A stretch of 64,000 bases of DNA from Mucilaginibacter sp. OK283 (GTDB taxonomy: Bacteria > Bacteroidota > Bacteroidia > Sphingobacteriales > Sphingobacteriaceae). The stretch lies in NCBI RefSeq assembly GCF_900110415.1, contig NZ_FODR01000002.1:248001-312000 (forward strand), read 5' to 3'. Below the pieces are notes generated by a model. It was not told the DNA's origin. It did no database searches and saw only the letters and a program-made list of their open reading frames with translations. Position numbers and translations under genes: made by a program. Shown piece by piece: positions 47,244 through 54,314 of the stretch; the stretch's first letter is position 1, and each line of letters starts with the position of its first letter.

Positions 47244-47251
47244 TAAATTTG
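47244..47251 (+). promoter_or_regulatory. TAnnTTTG box abutting the 93-aa protein start
   Basis: TAAATTTG ends 5 bases before the ATG at 47257. If functional, the mRNA starts at or next to the start codon. Confidence 0.4.
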
Positions 47252-47256
47252 CCTTC

Positions 47257-47538
47257 ATGAAACGGGTTTCAAAAATTATTCTTTTCGTAATAGCCCTTGG
47301 CTTAATGGTAGGCGTAAGGCAGCCTGTAAAGGCCCAGTGCGCGCAATGTGCTGCAACTGTAGAAACTAACACCAAAAGCGGCGGTAACGCGGCTAAAGGC
47401 CTTAATAAGGGCATTTTGTTTTTGCTTGGTGCTCCTTATTTTGTGGTTGCTGTTGGCGGTTATATCTGGTATAAAAAATATCGCCGCAAAAACGTTAACC
47501 TTAACGATATGAGGCACGAGACGCTTAATCTTAACTAA
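47257..47538 (+). CDS. Small exported membrane protein with CAQC motif
   Basis: A 93-aa protein with a signal peptide (MKRVSKIILFVIALGLMVGVRQPVKA) followed by a short QCAQCAATVETNT segment and one TM helix (about 52-72), ending in a basic then polar tail. It is a conserved but unnamed companion of oxidase clusters in related bacteria (from memory). The CxxC pair could be redox-active or bind metal. No function is assigned. Confidence 0.6.
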   Translation: MKRVSKIILFVIALGLMVGVRQPVKAQCAQCAATVETNTKSGGNAAKGLNKGILFLLGAPYFVVAVGGYIWYKKYRRKNVNLNDMRHETLNLN

Positions 47539-47553
47539 CATACAGAGAAAGAT

Positions 47554-47633
47554 CGTCATTGCGAGGTACGAAGCAATCCCCTACATGCACATCACCATGC
47601 CTATCGGGGATTGCTTCGTGCCTTGCAATGACG
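47554..47633. repeat. CGTCATTGCGAGG palindrome (28-bp arms)
   Basis: Left arm 47554-47581 (begins CGTCATTGCGAGGTACGAAG) and right arm 47606-47633 are complementary at 26 of 28 positions; the two exceptions are both G-U compatible in RNA. The loop is 24 bases. It is a copy of an intergenic hairpin repeat common in Bacteroidota, lying between the 93-aa gene and the DUF983 gene. Confidence 0.8.
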
Positions 47634-47701
47634 GAGAAATATGTTAGGATAGTAATCGAAATAAAGAAGGCTTTACGTTAACATTTTCCCCATTACCCAC
47701 T

Positions 47702-48106
47702 ATGCCCGAAACGCCAAAATCATGGGCTATGCTCAACTGTAAATGTCCGCGTTGCCGCAGGGGCGATATGTTCCAGGGTGGGCCCTATAGTTTTGCCAAC
47801 AAAATAAATTTAAACTGCCCGCATTGTAACCTGTACTTTGAAATTGAGCCCGGCTATTTTTACGCGGCTATGTATGTTAGTTACGCGCTTAATGTGCTGG
47901 AGGCCCTGGGCCTTGCCTGGCTCACTTATTTAGTTACGCACAATTCCGATTCACCCTGGTTATATCTTGGTGTATTAATAGCCGGCTGTATTTTACTGGC
48001 ACCTATAAATTTCAGATATTCGCGGGTACTGTTGTTGTATTGGCTATCGCCAAAGATACATTACCAGGCTTATTTAGATACCGATGATTTACCAGGAAAG
48101 TCTTGA
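47702..48106 (+). CDS. DUF983 family protein
   Basis: A 134-aa protein with an N-terminal zinc-ribbon-like pair (CKCPRCRRG and CPHC) followed by two TM helices (about 60-85 and 90-112). It matches DUF983, often encoded near cytochrome oxidase genes. The function is not established. Its last 23 bases overlap the DUF2461 gene. Confidence 0.82.
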   Translation: MPETPKSWAMLNCKCPRCRRGDMFQGGPYSFANKINLNCPHCNLYFEIEPGYFYAAMYVSYALNVLEALGLAWLTYLVTHNSDSPWLYLGVLIAGCILLAPINFRYSRVLLLYWLSPKIHYQAYLDTDDLPGKS

Positions 48107-48746
48107 TTTTTTAAAAGATCTGGCCGATAACAATAACCGCGAGTGGTTTACGACCAATAAAGAACGCTACGATGCCGCGCGTGAAAACGTGATTGATTTT
48201 ACCGGCCAGCTGCTTGCCAAATTGCAAAAGATTGACCCGGCCATTGATGAAACCATCGACGCCAAAAAACGCGTGATGCGCATTTACCGCGATATCCGTT
48301 TCAGCAAAAACAAAACACCATATAAAAATAATTTCGGGGTAAGCATTCCGTCCGGCGGTTCAAGAGGAGGCACGGTGGAGTTTTATTTGCAAATTCAGCC
48401 GGGCAATTCTTTTATAGGCGGTGGTTACTGGATGCCCGAGGCGCCCCATCTGAAAGTTATCCGCCAGGAAATTGATTATAATGCTTCGGAGTTGAAGAAT
48501 ATTATTGACGATAAGGAGTTTGTGAAGCTGTTTGGCGACTTCCGAAAACAAGAACAGCTAAAGTCTGTTCCTCGTGAATATGGTGCCGAAAATGAAAATA
48601 TCGACCTGCTAAAACTGAAAAGCTTTGTTGCCTGGCACAAAATATCCGACGAGGAAATAACTGCAGGGGGAGCCGTGCAACTGGTAGCTGATATTTGCAG
48701 CAAAATATACCCGTTGAATGTTTTTCTGAAAAATGCGCTTGCATAG
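48084..48746 (+). CDS. DUF2461 family protein (TIGR02453)
   Basis: A 220-aa soluble protein with the family opening FLKDLADNNNREWFTTNKERY and the central KKRVMRIYRDIRFSKNKTPYKNNFG. No enzyme activity is established. It overlaps the DUF983 gene by 23 bases, so the pair is probably cotranslated. Confidence 0.88.
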   Translation: MIYQESLDFLKDLADNNNREWFTTNKERYDAARENVIDFTGQLLAKLQKIDPAIDETIDAKKRVMRIYRDIRFSKNKTPYKNNFGVSIPSGGSRGGTVEFYLQIQPGNSFIGGGYWMPEAPHLKVIRQEIDYNASELKNIIDDKEFVKLFGDFRKQEQLKSVPREYGAENENIDLLKLKSFVAWHKISDEEITAGGAVQLVADICSKIYPLNVFLKNALA

Positions 48747-48769
48747 TATATCCATTTAATATCTGTTTT

Positions 48770-49576
48770 ATGAAAATCAAATATCTTTTATTAGTCGCTA
48801 TTTTTTGTGTGGCCCTTAACTCATGTAAAATATTATCGCCAAAAGAGTATAGGTCGTTAGTCGCGCAGCGCGATTCATTGAATACCCGTACCGGTAACCT
48901 GGAAGAAGAACTTTCGCGCCTGCAAAACGATACCGCGCGCCTGCACCGCCAGATTAACGATTTACGCGACAATAACAACGCCTTAAATAACAACCTGGAT
49001 GTTACATCAACCAAAGCAAACCAACTGGCTGTTGACCTGCAAAAGCGTGAGGCACGGTTAAAAGAGGTAGAAGAAATTCTGAAAAAGCGCGATGAGGCTA
49101 CCAATGCGCTAAAAAATAAATTGCAAAAAGCATTACTGGGCTTTCAGCAAAGCGGCTTAACGGTGGATATTCGTAACGGCAAAGTATATGTATCGCTTAC
49201 AGATAAATTGTTGTTTCCGTCGGGGAGTATCATTATTGATGACAAAGGAAAAGAAGCCCTAAAACAACTGGCTGCGGTACTGAATAAAGAACCAGACATA
49301 AACATGGCTGTTGAAGGCCATACCGACGATAAAAAAGTGAAAAATCTTGGCCAGATAAAAGATAACTGGGATTTGAGCGTACTGCGTGCCACATCAGTAA
49401 CCCGTTACCTTACCGAGGTTGAGATGGTCGACCCGCACCGACTCACCGCTACAGGTAAGGGAGAATTTCAACCTATTGATACAGCCAATACCGACGAAGC
49501 CCGCACCAAAAACCGTAGGATTGAAATTGTGCTCACTCCGAAACTGGATGAACTTTATAACCTGATAAGTAAATAA
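48770..49576 (+). CDS. OmpA-family peptidoglycan-binding lipoprotein
   Basis: A 268-aa lipoprotein. The ATG at 48770 gives a short signal ending in a lipobox (LNSC, Cys19); the longer ORF start at 48695 lies inside the DUF2461 gene and is rejected. A coiled-coil region (about 35-120, heptads with Leu/Asn) leads to an OmpA/MotB domain (about 140-255) with FPSGS, EGHTDD and NRRIEIVL, which bind diaminopimelate peptidoglycan. It likely tethers the outer membrane to the wall. Confidence 0.88.
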   Translation: MKIKYLLLVAIFCVALNSCKILSPKEYRSLVAQRDSLNTRTGNLEEELSRLQNDTARLHRQINDLRDNNNALNNNLDVTSTKANQLAVDLQKREARLKEVEEILKKRDEATNALKNKLQKALLGFQQSGLTVDIRNGKVYVSLTDKLLFPSGSIIIDDKGKEALKQLAAVLNKEPDINMAVEGHTDDKKVKNLGQIKDNWDLSVLRATSVTRYLTEVEMVDPHRLTATGKGEFQPIDTANTDEARTKNRRIEIVLTPKLDELYNLISK

Positions 49577-49580
49577 AGAC

Positions 49581-49609
49581 AAAAGCTCCCGAATCCTGGG
49601 AGCTTTTTT
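49581..49609 (+). terminator. Terminator after the OmpA-type lipoprotein gene
   Basis: AAAAGCTCCC (49581-49590) pairs with GGGAGCTTTT (49598-49607) and a T-run follows. It lies 4 bases after the stop codon. Confidence 0.9.
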
Positions 49610-49626
49610 GTTATTTGCTGCTGCCA

Positions 49627-49647
49627 CCGCGGGTTTTCAACCCGCGG
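49627..49647. repeat. Short GC palindrome CCGCGGGTT/AACCCGCGG
   Basis: CCGCGGGTT and AACCCGCGG are 9-bp perfect arms separated by 3 bases. It lies between the OmpA terminator and the repeat at 49706 and could be part of the same repeat-dense spacer. Confidence 0.6.
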
Positions 49648-49705
49648 CGATTATGGTTTCAGCTTTCAGCTGAACTATCTCAAACAAATGATCAACCCGT
49701 AGTTT

Positions 49706-49781
49706 GCGTTAGTGCAGCGGATACCGGCCATGCGAATAAGCTTGTGAGGTATGAGCGGATAGCACGGCCGCAGGCAACGCC
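49706..49781 (-). repeat. GC-rich interspersed repeat, copy 2 (inverted)
   Basis: Read on the minus strand it runs GGCGTTGCCTGCGGCCGTGC ... CTCATAC ... GGCCGGTATCCGCTGC ... ACGC, which aligns with copy 1 at 46452-46537 over the conserved blocks while the middle differs. Confidence 0.55.
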
Positions 49782-49790
49782 GTAATGTCT

Positions 49791-49843
49791 TGAAGTTGTA
49801 AAACTATTCCAACCCATAGTTTGCAAATAGTTTTACAACTTCA
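49791..49843. repeat. 18-bp perfect inverted repeat across the antitoxin-like stop codon
   Basis: TGAAGTTGTAAAACTATT (49791-49808) and AATAGTTTTACAACTTCA (49826-49843) with a 17-base loop. The right arm is coding sequence of the 54-aa ORF, and the left arm contains its stop codon and downstream bases. Confidence 0.85.
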
Positions 49844-49968
49844 TCATGCGGAATAATTTTGCCAAGGTCGGCCTGAGTTATACCTTCCAATATATCTGAT
49901 TTTTGATCGTAGTTTAATTCATCAAACCAATCAGGTTTTCCGGCTGTTGAAAAAGCGTTTGCATTCAT
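49804..49968 (-). CDS. 54-aa antitoxin-like protein (orphan)
   Basis: A short ORF (start MNANAFSTAGKPDWFDEL) with a helical core ILEGITQADLGKIIPHDEV and the end VKLFANYGLE. The pattern 'xxLExGxxxADxGxxxxHDEVxxxF' is typical of small antitoxins and prevent-host-death-type proteins that precede RelE/ParE toxins. No toxin gene lies beside it: DUF4286 follows upstream in minus sense and a repeat region lies downstream. It could be a solitary antitoxin or the remnant of a pair. Confidence 0.5.
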   Translation of the reverse strand: MNANAFSTAGKPDWFDELNYDQKSDILEGITQADLGKIIPHDEVVKLFANYGLE

Positions 49969-50002
49969 GACTAGGCTTTCTTAATTAACGTCGAATAGAA
50001 AC

Positions 50003-50305
50003 CTACTCCATCTCTTCCATCAGGGTATTAAAAATCACAAACTTTTCATCAAACATTTGCTGATGGATAGCCTGTAACTTGTGCAGGTGGTTCATATAAT
50101 ACTGCTGAAACTGATCAATGCTATCGGCATTGTACTGGATGCAGTAGGTAACCCCTTCGTTTGGAGAATCGATAACCCTTAAAATGCGGTGCGAGCTAAA
50201 ATGCCCGGTAGCCATTACAGCCGGGATGTGAATGGTTTTCATATAATGAAGCCATTCGTTATGGATGGCTTCGTCAAGTATTATAGTATCGTTGTATACA
50301 ATCAT
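50003..50305 (-). CDS. DUF4286 family protein
   Basis: A 100-aa protein matching DUF4286 (MIVYNDTIILDEAIHNEWLHYMK at the N-terminus, 'QYYMNHLHKLQAIHQQMFDEKFVIF' at the end). It has a ferredoxin-like alpha/beta-barrel-domain appearance. The function is unknown. It commonly lies next to the TPR gene that follows here. Confidence 0.8.
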   Translation of the reverse strand: MIVYNDTIILDEAIHNEWLHYMKTIHIPAVMATGHFSSHRILRVIDSPNEGVTYCIQYNADSIDQFQQYYMNHLHKLQAIHQQMFDEKFVIFNTLMEEME

Positions 50306-50309
50306 GGGG

Positions 50310-50317
50310 CAAAGTTA
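50310..50317 (-). promoter_or_regulatory. TAnnTTTG box abutting the DUF4286 start codon
   Basis: TAACTTTG on the minus strand ends 4 bases before the ATG at 50305. It implies a leaderless or nearly leaderless mRNA. Confidence 0.5.
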
Positions 50318-50343
50318 GTTAATTAGGTTGATTGAGTTGATTA

Positions 50344-50458
50344 GGTGAGTGGTTGATTTAGTTGATTAAGTTAACTGGTTATTGACTGAATTGGGTTATA
50401 CATTTAAAAAACTTATTAGATGCTTTCTTAACCCATTCAATTCAATCAACCACTCACC
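50344..50458. repeat. Imperfect inverted repeat between DUF4286 and TPR genes
   Basis: GGTGAGTGGTTGAT (50344-50357) is complementary to ATCAACCACTCACC (50445-50458), and TGAATTGGGTTA (about 50388) nearly pairs with TAACCCATTCA (about 50429). The sequence is made of reiterated GTTGATT units and ends just before the TPR stop. Confidence 0.65.
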
Positions 50459-50460
50459 AA

Positions 50461-52266
50461 CTACGAGTCGGCTTTATCGCCCCTAAGCAACCTGAACCGT
50501 TTGCGGGCTTCGTTGATCCAGAGACTGCCGGGATAATCGGTGATTATTTTTTGGTACCATGCTTTGGCACTTGTTTTATCGTCAAGGTGGTTTTCGTAAA
50601 TATCGCCCAGCATAAAAACGGCGTCATCAGCCCAAAGCTCGGTAGGGTGATCGTTGAAGATTTTTTTGAGCAGAGGTACCGCGTCGTTATAGTTTTTCTG
50701 CTGAATGAAAATGCGCGATTTGGCCATTAATATATCATCGCTAAGGCTATTGCCCGGGAATTTTTTGTCGATACTATCTAAGGTCATTAAAGCCTTTTCG
50801 GGTTGTTCGGCAAAAATCTGTAGGTCGGCCCGGGCATATATTTTTAACGCAGCGCCGGCGCTATCGGCCGCGGTGTTATCATTAATTAGCAGTAACAGGT
50901 TGAGGGCGTCATTTGCTATCAATTGTGATGTAGCCGCTTTCAAAACATCCAGCTGTCCTTTGGCCCAGGTAAAATCGCCGGTATAATAGGCCATTTTTGC
51001 ATTCCGAAATTTGGCATCCTGGGCGATGTTGGTATTCTCAAAACCTTTTTCAACCTGGCTATATGTCAGGGTGGCTTCCCATGGCAGATTATTCAGCATA
51101 TACACATCGCCCAAATCGAGTTTACAGCTTGCCAGCAGCTCGGTGCGGATATTGGGGATTGCGATGGCGCTCTCCAATAATTTTTGAGCATCATTAAGCT
51201 TGTGGAGTTTAAAAGCCTGCAAATTGGCCAGCTTTTGCATGGCAAAAACGGTATTGTTGTTGCGCCCAAATTCGGTAAGCAGGGCTATGTAATCCTGTTC
51301 AAGCCCCAGCAAATCGGCAGGCAGGTATTTGCCGGTAGTAACCTTTAAATTTTTGGTGTTGATGAGTTCGATCTTAGCCGGGATATATAAAGGATTGCCT
51401 GCACCCTTGGCAATAATATACTCGTAACCACGAATGGCGGCGTCATAAGCCTCGCTGGCGGTAAGGGTACGGCACAACTCATAAATGTTGTTGCCATCGT
51501 CATTTTGCCTGCGGCTGAGTGCCAGGGCCTGGTTAAGCGCCAGGTCGTACTCTTTTTGCTGCATATACTGCCAGGTAAGCAACTCAACATAGATGGTTTG
51601 CTGCGGGTCTTTTTGAATACGCCTTAGCAATGCTGCCTTAAGCAGGTCATAATCGGCTGCGCCTTCAAATACTATGGCAAAATTGCTTTCGGCCTGGGTA
51701 ATGAAGCTTGGGTTTGCCGGCAAAAAATTAAGATACTCATCGGTAAGTGAAACCTTATCGCGTTTAAAACGATAGAGGTTGATGAGTTCGTAAGTAAAAG
51801 CTTCATCGTTTTTAAGTAGTTTACGGCCCTGAATAAATATTTTTATGGCATAATCAATATTCGCATTCTGGTAAAATTGGTTGGCCAGGCTGGCAATCTC
51901 CATTTGATCGGCAGGCAGGTTTTTCAGCAGGTAATCATATATGGTGTTTGCTTTATCAAGCTTACCCTGCTGGGTGTAAATGGTGCCCAGCATAATCTGG
52001 TATTGGTTTATGCCGGGGTGTTTACGCTGCAGTTTTTTGGTAATATTTTCGGCCTCATCAAATTTTTTGAGGTTTAACAGGGTGTTTACGTAGTAAGAAT
52101 AATAGGTTTCGTTGTTTTGCTTATATAGTTTTTCGTAAATTTCAAGCGCTTTTTGAGTTTCGCCATTGGCATTATATTGCATGGCCAGCTGGAGTTCGTT
52201 ATCCTGTGCAAACAGTGTAACAGTGCCCAGCAAAAAAAAAATAATAGTTGTAAATAAAACCCTCAT
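50461..52266 (-). CDS. Tetratricopeptide-repeat protein, exported
   Basis: A 601-aa protein with a signal peptide (MRVLFTTIIFFLLGTVTLFA-Q) and many TPR-like helical pairs (for example ALEIYEKLYKQN near residue 35, 'ATLTYSQVEKGFENTNIAQ' mid-way and 'DAVPLLKKIFNDHPTELWADDA' near the end). It is probably a periplasmic or outer-membrane-associated scaffold. BamD-like repeats at the C-terminus (AKAWYQKIITDYPGSLW) suggest a role in envelope assembly, but this is inference. Confidence 0.8.
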   Translation of the reverse strand: MRVLFTTIIFFLLGTVTLFAQDNELQLAMQYNANGETQKALEIYEKLYKQNNETYYSYYVNTLLNLKKFDEAENITKKLQRKHPGINQYQIMLGTIYTQQGKLDKANTIYDYLLKNLPADQMEIASLANQFYQNANIDYAIKIFIQGRKLLKNDEAFTYELINLYRFKRDKVSLTDEYLNFLPANPSFITQAESNFAIVFEGAADYDLLKAALLRRIQKDPQQTIYVELLTWQYMQQKEYDLALNQALALSRRQNDDGNNIYELCRTLTASEAYDAAIRGYEYIIAKGAGNPLYIPAKIELINTKNLKVTTGKYLPADLLGLEQDYIALLTEFGRNNNTVFAMQKLANLQAFKLHKLNDAQKLLESAIAIPNIRTELLASCKLDLGDVYMLNNLPWEATLTYSQVEKGFENTNIAQDAKFRNAKMAYYTGDFTWAKGQLDVLKAATSQLIANDALNLLLLINDNTAADSAGAALKIYARADLQIFAEQPEKALMTLDSIDKKFPGNSLSDDILMAKSRIFIQQKNYNDAVPLLKKIFNDHPTELWADDAVFMLGDIYENHLDDKTSAKAWYQKIITDYPGSLWINEARKRFRLLRGDKADS

Positions 52267-52419
52267 CTAATCAAAAATAGGTAATTAATACGAATGCCGC
52301 AGCCATTTTTAGTTAATATCCGTATAAAGATAACACCGGGTAAAATTGTAGTGACATGTTGATAACGTTAACTAATTTTATCTAATTTGACCTGATTAAT
52401 AAAAATGGCATAAGCAAAT

Positions 52420-54309
52420 ATGTTTGGGCGCTCGAGGATTTTTCTTTTTATTGTATTTTTCACAGTTATATGCTCATGCAAAGAACATATAAAGCAAATC
52501 CCCCTTGCCGATTTTTTTAAAACCCCTGAGAAAACCTTTTTTAAAATATCTCCCGACGGTAAGTATATAGCATACCTGAAACCATACAAGGATAAACAAA
52601 ACCTATTCACACAATCGTTGGCCGATGGTACCGAACATATGGAAACATCATTTGATGATTATCCCGTAAGCGGCTGGTACTTTTGGACCTATAATAACCA
52701 ACTTGTTTTTAACCAGGATATTGTGGCAAACGATGGGTTTAAAATGTATGCGCTTGATATATCAACGCACCAGCTACGTACGATCCTCTCACTCGAAAAA
52801 GTAAAGGTAAACCTGGTTAACCGTAACAAGCAGCAGCCAAACATCATCACCATCAGGATGAACAAGCGCGATCCGGCCAATTTTGATATCTATCGTCTGA
52901 ATATCAAAACCGGGGAGCTATCGCCATATCTCATAAACCCGGGCAATATAACCGAATGGTTCCCGGATGCCGATGGTAAAATCCGGCTGGTAAAATCGTC
53001 AGACGGGGTAGACGAAACTATTTTATACAGGCCCGATGATAATGCGCCCTTTAAACCCATTATTCAAAACAATTTTAAAAACTCGGTAAGACCCATTGCT
53101 TTTGCCGGCTTGAAAAATAATTTTTACGCTTTATCAAACGTAAACCGCGATAAAATGGCGCTGGTTGAAATTAATGCTGAAAACGGGAAAGAAGAACGTA
53201 CCATTTTTAGTAACAGCAATGCCGATTTAATGTATGTTGAATATTATAAAAATAAACACCGGCTTGAGTTTGTAAGCTGGGATGAGGCCAAGCCACGAAA
53301 ATATTTTTTATCGCCTGATATACAACGTCTTTATAGAAAGTTGGAGGAGTTGCTGAAAGGTAATGAGGTAAGAGTGGTTGACCGGGACAGTTCGGAAAAT
53401 AAGTTTATATTGTATACCTATACCGACCGCAGTCCCGGCACTTACTACCTGTATGAGGCCAGCACCTGTAAACTAATTAAACTGGGCGATACTAATCCAT
53501 CGCTCGTACCTACAGAATTATGCGTGATGCAGCCGGTAGCCTACAAATCCCGCGATGGGCTGACCATCAATGGCTATTTGACCATGCCTTTGGGTAATAA
53601 AAAAACTAATTTACCTGTGGTAGTAATGCCGCATGACGGCCCCTGGGCCCGCGATACCTGGGGGTACGACGAGCAGGTGCAATTTTTGGCCAACAGGGGC
53701 TATGCTGTTTTCCAGATGAATTATCGTGGATCAACCGGTTATGGCAAAGCTTTCAGAAGTGCGGGCTACAAACAGGTTGGGGGTAAAATTCAGGATGATA
53801 TAACCGATGGCGTACATTGGCTGATAGATAAAAAAATAGCTAACCCCAAAAAAATCGCCATTTTTGGCGGCCGTTTTGGTGGGTTCTCTGCATTGTACGG
53901 CGTGTCTTTTCATCCCGACTTATATAATTGCGCCGTTATACAATACGGACTCATTAACTTTTTTACCTATATCAAAGATGCCCCGCCGTTTTTTAAACCT
54001 TATTTAAAAATGACTTATGAAATGGTTGGCAACCCCGAAACAGATGCCGATAGGTTAAGGGCTATATCGCCGGTGTTTCATACCGATAAAATAAAGGTGC
54101 CTTTAATTATTTTCCAGGGCGCCAAAGATCAGCGCGCCAATATTAGCGAACTGAACCAATTTGTGCACGAATTACGCAAGCATGATGTGGATGTAAAATA
54201 TTTTTTGAAACCCAATGAACGCGCTTTTTTCAGGAGTGAGCGCAATCGCTTTGAAATGTATACCGAGATAGAAAAATTCCTGGATTACAATATGAGGGTT
54301 AAACCATAA
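52420..54309 (+). CDS. S9 prolyl-oligopeptidase-like lipoprotein lacking catalytic Ser and His
   Basis: A 629-aa lipoprotein (lipobox ICSC) with an N-terminal beta-propeller (about 35-370) and a C-terminal alpha/beta-hydrolase domain (about 390-625). The fold marks of S9 peptidases are clear (NYRGSTGYGKAF, ITDGVHWLIDKK). The nucleophile elbow GxSxGG reads GGRFGG, with Arg485 in place of Ser. The Asp is kept (Asp570, GAKDQRANIS). The usual GHG with catalytic His reads PNERAFF, with Ala602 at the His position. It is likely a pseudoenzyme. It is 5 bases upstream of the histidine kinase. Confidence 0.85.
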   Translation: MFGRSRIFLFIVFFTVICSCKEHIKQIPLADFFKTPEKTFFKISPDGKYIAYLKPYKDKQNLFTQSLADGTEHMETSFDDYPVSGWYFWTYNNQLVFNQDIVANDGFKMYALDISTHQLRTILSLEKVKVNLVNRNKQQPNIITIRMNKRDPANFDIYRLNIKTGELSPYLINPGNITEWFPDADGKIRLVKSSDGVDETILYRPDDNAPFKPIIQNNFKNSVRPIAFAGLKNNFYALSNVNRDKMALVEINAENGKEERTIFSNSNADLMYVEYYKNKHRLEFVSWDEAKPRKYFLSPDIQRLYRKLEELLKGNEVRVVDRDSSENKFILYTYTDRSPGTYYLYEASTCKLIKLGDTNPSLVPTELCVMQPVAYKSRDGLTINGYLTMPLGNKKTNLPVVVMPHDGPWARDTWGYDEQVQFLANRGYAVFQMNYRGSTGYGKAFRSAGYKQVGGKIQDDITDGVHWLIDKKIANPKKIAIFGGRFGGFSALYGVSFHPDLYNCAVIQYGLINFFTYIKDAPPFFKPYLKMTYEMVGNPETDADRLRAISPVFHTDKIKVPLIIFQGAKDQRANISELNQFVHELRKHDVDVKYFLKPNERAFFRSERNRFEMYTEIEKFLDYNMRVKP

Positions 54310-54314
54310 CGGTT

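Larger units (their letters stand above)
46422..47256. other. 835-bp gene-free, repeat-rich interval
   Basis: Between the DUF420 gene and the 93-aa gene I see no supportable gene. Short ORFs at 46607-46855 and 46873-47094 have no family resemblance and run through repeats. The interval contains the GC-rich repeat, the TCTGAAC palindrome, GTTCGA/GTCCGA-like half sites (46690-46900), a 13-bp palindrome and a 20-bp tandem array. It looks like a repeat-laden scar, perhaps of a lost gene. Confidence 0.6.

Noticed and set aside
48695..48769. Upstream start for the OmpA-type lipoprotein
   Set aside because: It lies inside the DUF2461 gene and would bury the lipoprotein signal peptide.
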